Assembly (NCBI RefSeq): GCF_000143415.4
Contig: NW_003314276.1
Coordinates: 29,491-93,490 of the forward strand
Reading direction: 5' to 3'
DNA: 64,000 nucleotides
From: Selaginella moellendorffii
Taxonomy: Eukaryota; Streptophyta; Lycopodiopsida; Selaginellales; Selaginellaceae
Shown: positions 1 through 12,670 of the stretch, in pieces
Layout: each line of letters begins with the position of its first letter
Numbering within the stretch: the first letter of the stretch is position 1
Notes under the pieces: model-generated
What the model was told of the DNA's origin: nothing
The model's input: only the letters and a program-made list of their open reading frames with translations
Database searches by the model: none
Made by a program: the position numbers and the translations under genes

Positions 1-3000
1 CTCACTACCCTGGCCTGAATTACCCTAATGCCTGGCTAGATAAAGAAGATATATCTTAGCCCACATATCAATGTAGAGTTCAAATGGCCAGTCCCGCATG
101 TAGAGCTTCTGCATTGGAAACAATTTTCCAAAGATATTTGTCATCACAATGTTTGCTTTCCATTGAAAAAAAATGCGAAGGAGAAGAACATGATAATGCG
201 TTGAGAGAAAAAATACAAGAAACAACCTTGTATTTCTTTCAGTTAGATTCAGTGTTTGTTTCAGAGTTCAAGTAAAAAAGGTTTCTCACGAAAAGAATAG
301 CAGATTGTATAATTTATGATGTTGAAGTGTTCAGAGTACATCCACACTTTCATACTTCGCATTTATACATTTTTATAAGTAACTAAAATTTATTTTCTAA
401 TATAATACCTGCAGTCAAAAAAGTTATATGTGTATTAATACTAAATTATAATAGTGCATTAGCATTTGCATCAATAGGTGCAAACATTGAAGAGGTTGCA
501 GTAGGTGACCCTTATTATTTTAAAATACATGGACAAGTTTATCATAATATTGGTTTATTCACAGTTATATATTTTAGATACTGCTCAAGTAACAGAAATA
601 AGTATGGTAAATAAGTATTGAAATAATAAATCAGTGATATGATTTGTGATTTTTTGAGAACATTTGCTTTTGCTTCATCAGCATTTCACTTGACAAGTTC
701 TTGTCAACTCATCCATGATGTTTTGCATTTTATCTAACACTTATTTTGCTTTTACTTTTGATTGTTGCCTACTTGACGGTTTGTTTGCATGGTTGGTTGT
801 GTAGAATTTATTGTCTTTATCCATCTTCCTCTTGCCACTTTTTATGCTTAGAAACTTAATACATACATAGGTAAACTTCATGTTTATGTTAAGCATTAGT
901 CCTTAATTCTTACCATCACATCTCACCATTGTGGAGTTATCATTCTCCATCTCTTCAAAAATTTGGAGAGGTATTTTTTGAATCAACCTAACTTCTTTTG
1001 AGCCATCCATCAAAACTCTTATTCAGTTTCTATATAATAGTTGTGCTAACAGTGCATATACACGTGACTTAGATAGAAAATAAAGAGATAGTTTGAATTC
1101 AAGTCTCGGCAATAATGAAGCTCCTACAAAGCACAGAACTCATATGCTCACGCTTCACACACTTAAGCATATCCATTGCCACCTTTTGATCATCTCTCCA
1201 AGTCCTCGTGAACTTTACAGGCACTAAGCAGTCACTAAGAAGTGAATGACATTCTCTTGATGAACCTATCTGCATCTTGTATTAGTTTAGTTCTCTTGAG
1301 AAAGTCTCCCACAGTACGTGCTCGTGTGATAAGTCCACATTATCCACATTCTCATTATCATCAGGGTCATACAAGAGTGGAAGTGCCTGGAAATTTAGAA
1401 GCAGAGAAAACATTGTTCAAGTTATTACTTTCTGATCATTCCCAGAGGAAATAAGTGAAGAGTTAGGCAGCACACTGAGTACAAGAGTCACCAAATCTGT
1501 GATCCATACACCACAAATAGTTGAGAACCGTATGGAACTGTTTGTAGGACTTTCCCAGAGGCTCATTATGCGAAGCCAATGTTGTTGTTGTCCTTGTGTT
1601 CTCCACCACATCATGTGAAGGAAAGACATAGACAAATAGGGATCATCATAACAATCTGCTCGAGGCTACCCCACCATGTGGAGATGATTCCAGTGGAGTG
1701 GTTCCATAAAGCTTCTCGATCTAGGCCCCAAGAACATGTTATATTGAAATCCCTAGCAATGGCACTACCACAGAGAATGCTACCGTCCCAACTCCATGCT
1801 CAAGCCCTGGAAGAATGCGTGAAGCCCTATCTTCCGGCCTGCTATGAGAGTTCTAAACAGCACGGGAGGGATTTTTTTTGGTGGGTTCCTCTTCGCAGTG
1901 AATGGATTCTCTTTAGTGAGTGTGCAGTTCCATCTGCTGATATCAGTAGCACTAAAGAGGAGGAAAATTCTGTATTGGGACAGCGAGCATAACTGCGAGT
2001 GTGCGCTCATATTTACATGATTCTGAGTCTGCGCAAGCGTGGAATTTAAGTAAGCTTTTGCAAAAGTGACCGTGAGTGATATGGTGTAAGCTTTGTATTG
2101 CTTACTTGTTGCTTAGTGCTTCAACAGGAATACCAGAGGAGAAGAGACATCTTGTGACAGGCCAACTCTAGGCTCCATGGTTCATGTGGAGTACACAGCC
2201 TGATTATGTAGAGGAGCTGTTGATATAAATGTAGAGAAGCAAGGTGACTTTGAGCTTGAACTGAGCAGTGGGCTTGTACTTGGCCTTCTTGACACATATG
2301 TTACTGTTATGTGTGTTGGTCAGAGTGCTCACTTAGAGCAAAGAGGGAAAGACATTTGCTATTTTTTGTAGCCAGTCAAGGGTAGGAGACACCTTATATA
2401 TAATGTAGTATTGAACATAAATACAATTGAATCTGGCACCACTTCACTTCATGTGATGCTAATAGTAATTGGATTTGTACAGCACCGTGTCCCTGTAGAG
2501 AAACGCATGGTCATCATTACCACTTCTAGGGCTGCTGCTCTGGATCACTACCACCACGTTGAAGCTCACCTTGCCACTCAGAAATGGCTCCAAAGTGATA
2601 GAGAAAACCAGGACCTCATCAATCTCTGCTGCTCGTGGGTGATGACGGACCCTGTAAGATCTTCATCCCTGTCCCTTGTGAGATCTTCGTCCCTGTCCCT
2701 CGCACTGCCCTTCTCACCTGGCCGCTACGTACATGTGACTGATCCCAAACTGGTGGAGGATTCTCATGGCCTTGAGATCTTCTCACTGGTGATGCTGCTG
2801 CTGCTAATGCTGTGATTCCGACTCCAAATCTCCTCTCTCTCTCCAGCCACTGCTGTCGTTGATCAGATAGCGATATGTAGTGGTGCTTAAATTTTGTATC
2901 CTGGATCCACATGAGAATGACGTGATAGCAAAGAGCAAGACTTACCTGTAGCATTAAGTCGACTCTACCATTGGGACTTCTAGATAGCCTTTCTGTCACC

Positions 3001-4105
3001 ATACTGCCGTAAAAAGCTGTGACAAAACCATACCCCAACCGAAGAACTTCCTCTAGCTTTGATAGCAAAACTTACAAAGCACTATGTTTACCTGTATCCC
3101 AAGATATTCACTGACTTTCTCCAAAAAGAATAGATATCAGAGGTTCCACTCTGTAATCAAGACGAAAGGATAAATGTAAACACTGCTAACACAGCAGTAT
3201 ATTGATACCTGTAAGCGACAGGATCATATGGGTGAAATATGTTCATCATTTGCCTGCATGCTGGCTTTTTTTCTTCAATGCCTTCATCTTCCCAGTACTC
3301 ATGACCTGTTCTTTTGCAAACACATTCAACTTACGTTGCAAAGACTGTAAATCACATACATACCCATTTCCAAAGCATTCATTGTGGAGACTCAGAAACA
3401 GTGACAACTGCAAAAAATGCGAGAAAGAAACTTATCAACAGTGAAGAAACAAGGAGCTCGCTCTCCTTGTTTCGTTCCTAATGCTACAAAGTGACACGAG
3501 AGAGAGTTAGACATGAAACCCTCAGATATGAACAGCCATAACCGTTATAAGAGAGTATTCCATCATGTCCTCCAAGCCAGTTTTTTTGCGCTTGACTGCC
3601 AACACTTCCTCAAGAGAACTTGTCATAAACTGAAGAGCACCATGTATGGCTGTCCCGTATGACTATCCATGTAGAGACTACAGGGTTTATAGCGCTGCAA
3701 AATAGAAATCCCTCTCAATGCATTAAAAATGCAAAACTGAAGAACAAGGAAGCGAACCATGGACGAAAATTTCTATTTTTTCTCTTGGTTCCGGCCTCGA
3801 GCACCTGGAACAAACAGGAACTTTAAGCCTTGAAAGAGAATAGCGAAGAGCAAGAGAGTGAAAAACCTTGATTCTAGTCGTGATTCCAGCCTCGAGAACC
3901 TGGAACAAACAGGGACTTGAGAGACTCGAAAAAAGAATAGCGACGGAGCAAGAGAGTGAAGAACCTTGATTCTAGTCGTTGATGACAACGTGAATCCCCT
4001 CGTTGTCCGAGACGTCGTCCCTGTCGTGAGCTCCATCCACCATAGCCTCTTCGCCTTTCACTCCCAATCCTCGTCGCATTGAGCACGTCAATCTGCCGAA
4101 TGCAC
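1..4105. other. AT-rich host DNA without a recognised gene
   Basis: The first 1.1 kb is AT-rich and shows no convincing coding exon. A 137-codon open frame at 1579-1992 (+) has no recognisable domain. On the minus strand two stretches look exon-like: 3335-3407, which follows a TTTTTGCAG acceptor and ends at a GTAAGT donor, and about 2950-3065, which ends at a GTAAGT donor. They could be downstream exons of the gene at 4106-4785, but I could not join them in phase with certainty. A tandem duplication of about 95 bp lies at 3788-3979 and includes a repeated CTCGAG motif. No function can be assigned. Confidence 0.3.
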
Positions 4106-4785
4106 CTGCGCAGGTGGATGCCGGCGGATTTGTTCCCTGCGTAAGTCTGGAAGGCGTCGAGCCTGTTCTTGCTGATCATCAAGCACAACTATGGTGACAC
4201 AGAGAAAGCCGTGAGCCTCTCAAACCTTTGCAAACGGAGAAACAAACACAACCTCATTGTAATAGGCTGGGACTTTCAGCTGCTTAGGATCGTTATCCAG
4301 TGCCCTTCCCAGGACTTCTTCTGGAGCTGTCCAAAAACGAACGCGTTAGAGTTTTTTCTAGTGTCTAAATCGAAGGAACTCACTCAAAGGTGTTGGATAA
4401 GGAACAAATGTAGGTTGCAGCTTTTGGTAGGAGGTTTTTGGTCCCTCGCCAGGCTCGACACCGCCGTTGCTGCGATTGGCCGGAATATCTTGGTCATCCT
4501 GGAACATCTCAAGTTAGAATCGCAGGGACGACGATAGGGGGGTCAAGACTCTTTTACCAGATGATATTCTGCGTTGAGTACTTTTTCCATAAGTGCGACT
4601 CGTTTCTTCACGAACTCAATAATTCTCCTGTTGAAGAATGCTTCGGCGTCAGTTAAATGATTGTCATTTCCTGGCGCGTGGCCATTAACCATGGTTTCCT
4701 GAGCTTTTGAACTCAAGAATGAACCAACCAGTGGCAGCTTCAGTTCTTCACGTACAGCTGACTGTAGCCTTCTAAATCGTTCCAT
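4106..4785 (-). CDS. Unrecognised protein-coding gene, four 5' exons
   Basis: I do not recognise this gene. It starts at an ATG in ACCATGG context (4785). Four exons keep one reading frame: 4558-4785 (ends phase 0 at GTAAAAG), 4384-4498 (TTCCAG acceptor, GTGAGT donor), 4226-4326 (GGACAG acceptor, GTTTGAG donor) and 4106-4171 (GATCAG acceptor, GTGCAT donor). Together they give about 170 residues. The first exon is rich in charged residues and looks helical around NRRIIEFVKKRVALMEKVL. The second is acidic and proline-rich and probably disordered. The third contains the segment YYNEVVFVSPFAK. That four exon phases agree without forcing supports a real gene; the 3' continuation below 4106 is unresolved. 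A coiled-coil nuclear or cytoskeletal protein is possible, but that is a guess. Confidence 0.45.
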
Positions 4786-4862
4786 GGTTCTTTGAATGGT
4801 CCACCAGGAAAGTATGATCCAAAATCAACTACTGAGGTGCTCTGCAATGAAGACCTCATCAA

Positions 4863-4892
4863 ACACACACACACACACACACACACAGACAG

Positions 4893-4954
<62 letters not shown>
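4863..4954. repeat. Compound (AC)n-(AG)n microsatellite
   Basis: About 25 bases of AC dinucleotides are followed after a short spacer (4888-4896) by nearly 60 bases of AG dinucleotides. This simple-sequence tract gives the spurious low-complexity open frames on both strands here. It lies just upstream of the 4106-4785 gene. Confidence 0.95.
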
Positions 4955-4957
<3 letters not shown>

Positions 4958-5140
4958 CTTCCCACTAGCGATGATTGACCCTCTCTCTTCGTGGTCATGT
5001 AAAAGACATTTGACATTTTTTATGTCCCAAAAGTCACGACTTTACATTGTTTAATCTCAGCCGTTAGATTTTAGGATATGCCTAGAATAAGTGTCTCTAG
5101 TATATGCTATTATTATATTGGCTCTTTCATTTAAATATAT

Positions 5141-5199
5141 GAGTATGATGATGATGATGATAACAACTTTAATGATGATGATGATGATTATGATGATGG
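5141..5199. repeat. (ATG)n-type trinucleotide microsatellite
   Basis: Two blocks of GAT/ATG trinucleotides are separated by a short unrelated spacer. No coding context is seen. Confidence 0.9.
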
Positions 5200-5439
5200 C
5201 AGTTTTCAACAAAGAAGAGAAAAATACATGCAGATCTAAAAATGGTCCTGTCAAATGCTAACAAGCACCTAGGCTTTTCCACCATTGTGTCGAAAGTGAA
5301 GGTCGATGTGGTAGAAGGCCATTTTGAGCGTAGATAAACTCCATTCAACCACGGACACCTCATCAAACAAATTTGAACTGTGCAATAGGAATTTAAAATA
5401 AATAAGTTAATCCATGCCCTTCCATTGGTTCACATAAGG

Positions 5440-5903
5440 CTAGTAACTCCAGTTGCAAGCTAGCATATTTCCGTTGGGAAACAATTGGGAATGTCAATTA
5501 TGATCGAAAGGGTGGTCTAAATCCAACAGCACCTCTAACAACATGGAGTCCCTACATGGTTATGTTCAATACCATGGACAGTGGCGCTCTTGCCATGGTA
5601 TGGGGGACGAAGTCAGCCTCCAACAATGGTATACAAACTATGTATTCCCAATCTGTATCTTTTTCTCCCAAGGGGCTCCAAAACGTCAATACGGACAACG
5701 ACGCTCCCACATCTCTGCAACGTGATGTTCATCACCCTGAAGATGAACTGGAGTGTTTCCCTCCACGCGTGAATCCCAGTGGGAGATTCATGTCCATGCA
5801 CAAGAGTCCAAAGGAGATGCGGTCCTGGACTGAGGAAAACAAAATTGTTGATTGTGACCTCCCTTCTTGTTTTGTCTGGGCGCCCATGACGGGATCCATA
5901 TAG
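5440..5903 (+). other. Open reading frame, possible exon, function unknown
   Basis: From a possible CTCCAG acceptor near 5452 to a stop at 5903 the plus strand is open for about 150 codons. It contains protein-like segments such as RWETIGNVNYDRKGG and TAPLTTWSPYMVMFN, with mixed charged and hydrophobic residues and no simple repeats. I cannot match it to a family. The minus strand here is also open in shorter pieces, so the strand is not certain. It may be a lone exon of a gene whose other exons are outside or decayed. Confidence 0.25.
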
Positions 5904-6470
5904 ATGAGGTGTTGGTGGTATGTGTATTGCAAGTTCCTAGTCCCAGGGGAAGATTTTGGCTTTGCTCAGGCTCACCAGTAGCCAGCTTTCCAAGGTCTCT
6001 TGGTGGTGAAGAATGTAGTTGATGGGGCTCGGGCGCATCATTCCGACCACGTCCATAGGACAGTATTGGGAGGAGTGGGAGGTTGAAGGAGATCGCAGAA
6101 CTGGGCAAGGATATCTAGCTGCTTCTGCGTTTCTAGTCCTACGATATCGGACTTGGCTGTGAGCGTGGTAAAATGCTAATTTACATGCTCATATGCGAGG
6201 ATGTAGACACTTCCAGAAGATTCCAATCTCAAATCATGCTCACCAACATCAACCGGCAATGGCTGTTTAGAATCTTGAGAACTGCACATCATAGGCAAGT
6301 ACTTCAAGCTTGGTGCTCATTATGACAAGCTCATCCGCGTCCAATCACGTCTTCTCAGTTCCTATGCCCCAGAAGATGTCAATTAATACCTCATTACAAG
6401 TGTATGTTTAAGTTTTTTTTAAGCCAAACTTGAAGCATAAGACCGACTTCTCTAAAAAAAATAGGCATAC

Positions 6471-8254
6471 CTCTCTTTCCCTGGAAACGCTTCTCTAACA
6501 AAGTAACGGCCTTAGTCAAACTATTCAATTGGGTCACAACTGCCTAAATAACCATTATTTAAATGCAAGTAGAATATTAAATGTTACATGCCTGAAATGC
6601 CTTTTCGTAATCTTCTTCTCCTGGCTTTAAAACATCAGGTGATGGTTTCTCGGTCTATTAAAATGTCATGTCAGCTCCATGTCTACATTATTATAATTAC
6701 CTCTTCCTTTTTTAAGTTTTCTTTCTTCTCGTTAGTGTTAGTTTGAGATTCCCATTCAGATTTCTCAGAATTAGGGTAAGTTATGGTAGTTGCTGCATCA
6801 TTCTCGTGTAAAGCACTAGCTAGAATCCCTGTAAATCAAACTAGGTTATATACTCCCCGAAAACAACCGTACCGGGATATAGGCCACGAGAGGCAGTAAA
6901 GTTACTTCTCCAGATAACTACCTGTTACTAATTATAAGCGTTCACGTTTTGAAATTCATTACCTGCTCATCAGCGCTTCCTGATGCAAAAAAGTCACCCG
7001 ATTTGCAAAATTCAGCGCAATTCGTAGATCCTTCATGACCCTTCAACATATACAAAAGCTGGCCTTCTCTTAAATCCCAAAGCTGCTGCAATTGTAAATT
7101 TACAGTAACCAAAGCCATAGGGTTGTTACCCTTAGTCCACCATCGTCACATGTTGAGAGAAGGTAATCGCCAGAGGGATGGAAGGACACTGTGTTTACAG
7201 TTCCTGCGTCAGCAGCGTAATGTTGAACCAATCTTTTGCTTCTAGTATCCCAAATCTGCTACATTTGAGGCATATTAGTACGTCAACATTTCCAACGTTT
7301 CGTGGACACCTGAATGCATTCGTCAGTTCCGCAACTTGCAATGCACTTGCCTTCGGGGTGAAACCTAGCTGACCGCACCATCCTTCATTTGTCAAAGTGA
7401 ATAACATTCTTTGCTTGATCTACAGATTTCCATACCCGAGTATGTCTATATACTGGTGAATACACTGACGGCTTTCAACATCCCAGAGCCGAATAGTTTT
7501 ATCATCAGATCCTGACACAATTGATCTAAGAGAAACTAATGATAAATTTACACCAGTGACTACTTAACCTGCCATCATTGTTGAACTCTGCAGACCTAAC
7601 CCAGTTCAGATGCCCAAGTAAAGCAAATGCAAATTTTTCTGTCTCCACATCCCAGACCTTTCAATGGTTCACAATACGAAACAAAGAAGCCAAAAACAGA
7701 AGCTAAAGAATACCTTCATGCATTTATCATCGGAGGCGCTTAAAAGGTATTCGCCACTTGGATTGAAGGCTATTGATCTAACAGTTCCGGAGTGTCCCTT
7801 AATAACAGTAGACTTTGCATACCTGGAACATGAAATTTACTGTATATATATTTAAAGATGTAAATACTGTATACACTCTTGGAATCCATAAGCGTACAGT
7901 CTTATCCTTAGATCCGGAAGCAACAACAGTGTCTAGAGGAGAGACCGCTACAGAACATATGGGAGCCTGCCAAACATTTCCTGTTCTTACTTCACATTCC
8001 CCGTTTTAATAACTGACCTTGTGTCCTTGTAAACAGTATGGCCTGCGTATTTGCCTTCGAGATTCATGACACGATTGAAGTCCCCACATTAAAACATTGC
8101 CGTCTGCACCTCCAGATACTAGGTGCTTCATGTAAGGCCGAAAGCATATTGAGGAAACTCCAGAAAAATGCATTCTCCCTCCTCTGTGTGCTGGGTAGGA
8201 GATCACAAGCGAAGGGTCCTCACAGTGAGGAGGAATGGCCCTAGTTTCTGCCAT
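6471..8254 (-). CDS. POC1: POC1 centriolar WD40 protein, 12 exons
   Basis: POC1 is a seven-bladed WD40 protein that binds centrioles and basal bodies and stabilises their microtubule triplets. In plants it is expected only where flagellate sperm are made. Exons (all phases agree): 8018-8254 (ATG at 8254, includes the family sequence CEDPSL), 7875-7966, 7714-7822, 7569-7657, 7436-7525, 7310-7382, 7130-7255, 6963-7085, 6873-6921, 6701-6828, 6592-6654 and 6471-6543, about 417 codons. Seven WD repeats follow in order, with motifs such as SGSKDKTVRLW, SGSDDKTIRLWD and ASGSADEQ. A linker comes next, then the C-terminal coiled coil (LNSLTKAVTLLEKRF) typical of POC1. Most introns are about 50 to 170 bases. 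The intron after 6592 starts with GC instead of GT. The last few codons lie in an exon I could not fix; TTCTCAAGAT after an acceptor near 6280 is a candidate. No disabling change was found. Confidence 0.92.
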
Positions 8255-8329
8255 CTGCCAAGAAGTGAATGTTGAACCTAGAAGGAAATTTTTAAAAGAA
8301 ATTCATTCTGCAGAGCAAGAAAACGTATA

Positions 8330-8350
8330 TCCGCCTTCCCATTGGTCCCT
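8330..8350 (-). promoter_or_regulatory. CCAAT-box-like site upstream of POC1
   Basis: On the minus strand the sequence ACCAATGGG lies about 85 bases upstream of the POC1 ATG. This is a usual place for a CCAAT element in a short 5' leader promoter. No clear TATA box is seen. The remaining bases up to about 9000 hold no recognised gene. Confidence 0.25.
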
Positions 8351-9002
8351 GTAATGCTTATGTCATGTCTTCTTCATAATGTAGTGCAGATGTAATGTCT
8401 GGAGGATCACCTAAGACATTTTAATAGCACAAGAGTGAGGAGAAAGGCACTATCTCCGAGTATTTGTTCTAGAAAAGTCGTGCCACTGGAATGTAACAAA
8501 AAAAGCATGCATAAAAAAAAAGAAGCAAACCAAGCATTTTCAGACCAAGCATACCAGAATCAGGTCTATATTTGAGTCTCAAATCGAGCATGCTCACTCA
8601 CAGGCAGCCATTGCCAGCAGCACGTGGGATTAACCAGTTTGCTATCTGCTTGCTCAAAAATGGAGTGGACGAGGGAATCAATTTGATCTAAGGTGCTAAT
8701 TCTTTTCCTGGTTGCTGACATGTGAAGGGAAGGATTTTAAAGCAGGAACAACCTTCACAAATTATAAAGAATGTTCATGGCTGCTAACTGCCAGGCATCA
8801 CCTGGTTATGATCTTGAACAGTGCGTATTAAATCCAAGACTTATATCATTGAGGACTTGATAAATGCATTCTCCATGTGAGTTGCACTTGATTCCTAGGT
8901 AGCAATGACTTCTGATCATTGACAAGTTGAGATCAATGCCACCGCCACTTAAGAATACTTACTGGTTTGGGAGCACCAAATATCTGCTTCCCTAAAGTGA
9001 AT

Positions 9003-9437
9003 GGCTAAGCTTGGATATCCCAAGCCTTGGGTGCATGTCTTTCTGTGGGGGAAACACTGTGGCTTAATGGCTCGGTATGAGTATCCTGACTCTCCCACCT
9101 CCATCCCAAAGGGAAGGTCGAAGCCCGAGTGAGGACCAATGAGCTACAACGTACTCAAGTGGGGCACCACTCCACTTGAGCTGGGAGTACTACAGTTTGT
9201 TTCCCTCCAAGAGTGGGAGCTACTTTTGAGCATTTCCTTGGGAGGCCTTTTTGTCACCCTCTGAGTTTATGCTCACTCCCACCCATGGACAATAACCCCC
9301 AGTCCCAACCTTAATTTGGTTTGGAAGCACCATTAAAGAGTTCCTTCAAGATTGAATCTTTAACCTCATTATCCTTACTATACTTTTGGAACCCTCTGCA
9401 TCCCCTCTCCTGAAGACTCGACTCCCAAAACATGCAT
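9003..9437 (-). repeat. Diverged family A-type LTR fragment
   Basis: Read on the minus strand this matches the middle and 3' half of the family A LTR at 17930-18340: the CCAAAAGTATAGTA core, the segment with TTGAGCATTTCCTTGGG on the plus strand, and the GTGGGGCACCACTCCACTTG block. It is much more diverged than the young copy and lacks both ends, so it is an old fragment. Confidence 0.75.
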
Positions 9438-9439
9438 CA

Positions 9440-10740
9440 AGGTAGGGGCTTTTGATTGCATGATATGAAACAAGCAATGAGATGACACCTCATTGTATAG
9501 CATCTCCCAAAGAAGAAGAAATGATTTACATATTTGATCCTTTATCCCCGATGACTCTTTTTTTGGTCTAAAGTTGACTAAACCTTAAGCTTGTGCACTC
9601 AGCCTTCAATTCAATCCAAGAAAAGTGTCTGAAAGAGTACGGCAATGACCACTTGACCAATAGACTAATTTCTTTAGTTTTGATTGACCACTGACATTCA
9701 TGCCTAAGAATGATCCACTACTACTGTGCTAAATAGTTAAGGACTCACTTATTTGCCACTCATAGCAATGCAAAGAAGATTTACTTTTACCCATAGTAGC
9801 ATGGAACAACTCATGGTAACCACCATAGGCTAACATTAATCTTACCAACTCAAAGTTTAACCTTGAGTTGCTAATGTGCAACACTCATTAGCTAAAGTGC
9901 AAACTCGTGCAAATGGAATATCTCACATCCATTTTATGAGCCCAAGTGAAAGCTCATATAACCTAGTATAGAAAAGTAACCAAAATCCATACCTAAGGGA
10001 CATATGTGAAGCCATAACACCCAAATGTGTACTCACTATCGTTTTCATCTCTGGGTATGCAATGAGACTAATTGCCTAAATTGATAGTAATCACTAAGAC
10101 TCATCCTCTAATACCAAATCTAGCACACATGGTTTTCTCCCTTTACCCTATAGTGGTTTACCATAGGATAACCATGGAGTGGAAGTTTAACCCTTGCATG
10201 TAGGGGGCTAAGGGCAATAGGGCGGAATCTGAGTTCAAGGCTTTGGGCCACAGAATAAAGGTATAGAACGGAGTCCAACTCTTGAGAATATAGCAAAGGA
10301 ACATGAGCACAAAGCAATGTTGGAACAGTCCTAAAATTTTCAATATCCCAATGCCAGAACTAGCATGAAGACAAAGATAAATGGAATTTGGCATCCTATA
10401 AGCCTAAGAACAAGCTTATATAATATGGTACAAAAAGGTAACCAAATCCCCAAAGGAACAAATGTGAAGTCTTAGCACCCAAATGTATACCCACTCGAAA
10501 ATCGAGTTTTATTGAGTCTTGGATGTGGTGAATCACTCTTTGATGATGTGTTATTTGAAGCTGAGTATTGTTGAAGGATTGGTCTCAAATACTAAGTATA
10601 GTATTTTTGACTTTGGTTAGTTTAGTTGTCAAAAAGCTTTAAGTGATGATTCTCTTCTTTTGCTTTCTTTTATCTTTGTTTTGGTGTTAATAGTATTGAA
10701 GTGATGCCTTGACATTGACATTGAAGTCGCTAGTCTTTAC
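9440..10740. mobile_element. Family C non-coding element remnants
   Basis: Positions 9440-10119 match the 5' leader of the family C internal region on the minus strand. The leader abuts a primer-binding-site relic (ATACCAAAT at 10111) and then an LTR C 3' end reading outward (about 10120-10390). At 10400-10496 a short leader copy repeats the 9960-10045 sequence. From 10497 to about 10740 the plus strand matches a different part of the C internal region, the one also at 26290-26400 on the opposite strand. The mosaic shows several rounds of insertion and deletion. No coding capacity was found. Confidence 0.7.
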
Positions 10741-12670
10741 TAATCCATGTGGAGAAGCTCTATTTAATCATAGTATTCAATACATTTAAATAATGATAGC
10801 ATATACCACCTAGGTGTGCTATACCACCTAGGTGTACTCATCCCCATTTGCCCATGTGTCTACAAAATATCATGAATCTGCCACATGGCCCATCTAGGCA
10901 GGCAAATCCAAGGCTACCCAACTCATTCATTGGCTAGAAAGACCAACCAATTGAGCTGGGAGCCTCGATTCCATGTTGTGTTGCACAAAAGGAATCCCAC
11001 ATAAGAGAGGATGAAAAAAGGGCACTTAGAGGGGAGGGGACAGCTTGCAACAACCATGTTTCCACTAGCTGGCCACAAGGCATCTTAGAACTACAAAAAT
11101 GGGGGCTCCAAAGCACCAGGCAAGATGCAATTGCCCCCAATTGCCCCACCACATAACCCTTGCAGGAAAGAGACCAACAACACTCCTTTATTAATCAGAT
11201 CTGCTCAGGGCCACTACATTACCACCAAGGCACTTTACTACTCTAGAATTCTCCCTTAAACCCTTTCAATCCTCTCAAGAGAACACTTTGAAGATTTGAC
11301 CCTCAAGAACACTCTTAGATTCAAGAATTAGCCAAGAATTAAATGGATTTCTTCATGACATAAGCAAAGTAGCAAGAAAAGACCATTCCTTACACAGGGA
11401 GCTGGTGTGAAAAAGGATGAGACCAAAAGGTCTTTGGAAAAGGGAATAAAGAAGAAAGAGCCTAAAGAAGACTTTAGGATTTCTTCTTTGGCCCAAGGTT
11501 GTTGAAAAGCTAACATAGAAAAAGCAAGTGTAGGAGATGGAGTCATCTATTGAGTAGGTGCTAAATATAGGAGTAGGGGAAGCTAGTATCAAGAGGATGT
11601 TGGAACAAAGGGAATTTGGGATAGAGCAAGAGATTCCCATAGAGCAGCAGGTACAAGGATATTTTACTTCAACATTAGGAGTAGAGGGATATGAGGAGCC
11701 AAAAGTGGTAGTGAACAGGAGGCTGAGAGGAGATCTCAAGTGGTCAAGTTCAAGATGAAGAAGGAAGTGGTTAGAGAAAAAGGGAAATAGATTCTCTTGA
11801 TGCAAAGATTCTCAAGATGCAGTATGAAAAGGAATTTATGAGTCTAGCAAAAGAGATTGGAGGAAGCCAAGTGAAGCTACAATGGCTAGTAGAGAACCTA
11901 TATGGAGAATGCTACAAGGATAAAACAAGTAACATTTTAGCCAAGACAAAGAGGAGAAGTAGAAGCCGACACAGGGATAATTAGCTTCCAAGATAGAAGA
12001 TTCCATATCTATTAATTGGAATGGAATATACAAATTGAGTAGGATTTTGGTGAGGATGCAATTACCATTGCAACCAAGGATGCAATTAGCATTGCATCCT
12101 AGGTGGTGGCAAGGTGGTACAACTATACCATCCAAACTCTAGAAATAGTCAAAGTCATGTTTGATTGATGTGGTGTCTAAGGTGTAATGTGGAGATGCAT
12201 GAATATTCCCTATGGGAGGAGAATTTGCACTAGAGGACAGCAGAGATCTGGAGGAAATTAGCAAGAGAGCTAGCTATAAAAAAGAGTGCAATGACAATGA
12301 AGGGTTAGGCTGGGCCTGACCCCCTTTCTAAAGTGTTTAACAGTGTTTTAAGGCATTTACAAGTGTTCTTAGAGAGTTGCAAACCCCAATAAATCTTAGG
12401 AGCTAGGAACAAGGTGCCACCTCTTCTTGGCTAGGAAGAGTCTGCAGTGAGTAGCATTCCTTGAATCTTAGTGTGAGGAGATTGGCAGCTGGAAATTGAG
12501 TGTGCATTTGATTGAGCGGCAAATTGGATCCTCAAATCTCTATTTGGATCACTGTTACTCCCATTAACTTTGTGCTTCTACAGTCTTGGAAGAACTATCA
12601 CATAGTAGGCCACATGGTAGAATATCTGCTAGTGACATGGGCCAATAAGGGGAGTTTGACTGTTCCCCCT
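10741..12670. other. Intergenic stretch, no recognised gene
   Basis: A short direct repeat with ACCACCTAGGTGT occurs twice near 10806-10835. Several open frames of 66 to 150 codons occur on both strands, for example 11353-11805 (-), but none shows a known motif, splice pattern or counterpart elsewhere in the window. An AGCTATAAAAAAG stretch near 12270 resembles a TATA box and may belong to an unrecognised old LTR. Confidence 0.3.

Noticed and set aside
2411-2815. 134-codon frame on the plus strand
   Set aside because: It overlaps better exon candidates on the minus strand, contains a near-repeat and shows no known motif.
7384-7436. In-frame TGA in POC1 between exons 5 and 6, first read as a disabling stop
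   Set aside because: It lies in a 53-base intron starting GTATGG and ending GAAG. Splicing there joins QYIDILG to MVRSARFHPEG in frame.
11353-11805. 150-codon frame on the minus strand
   Set aside because: Hydrophobic low-information sequence with no motif, start context or splice support; probably chance.
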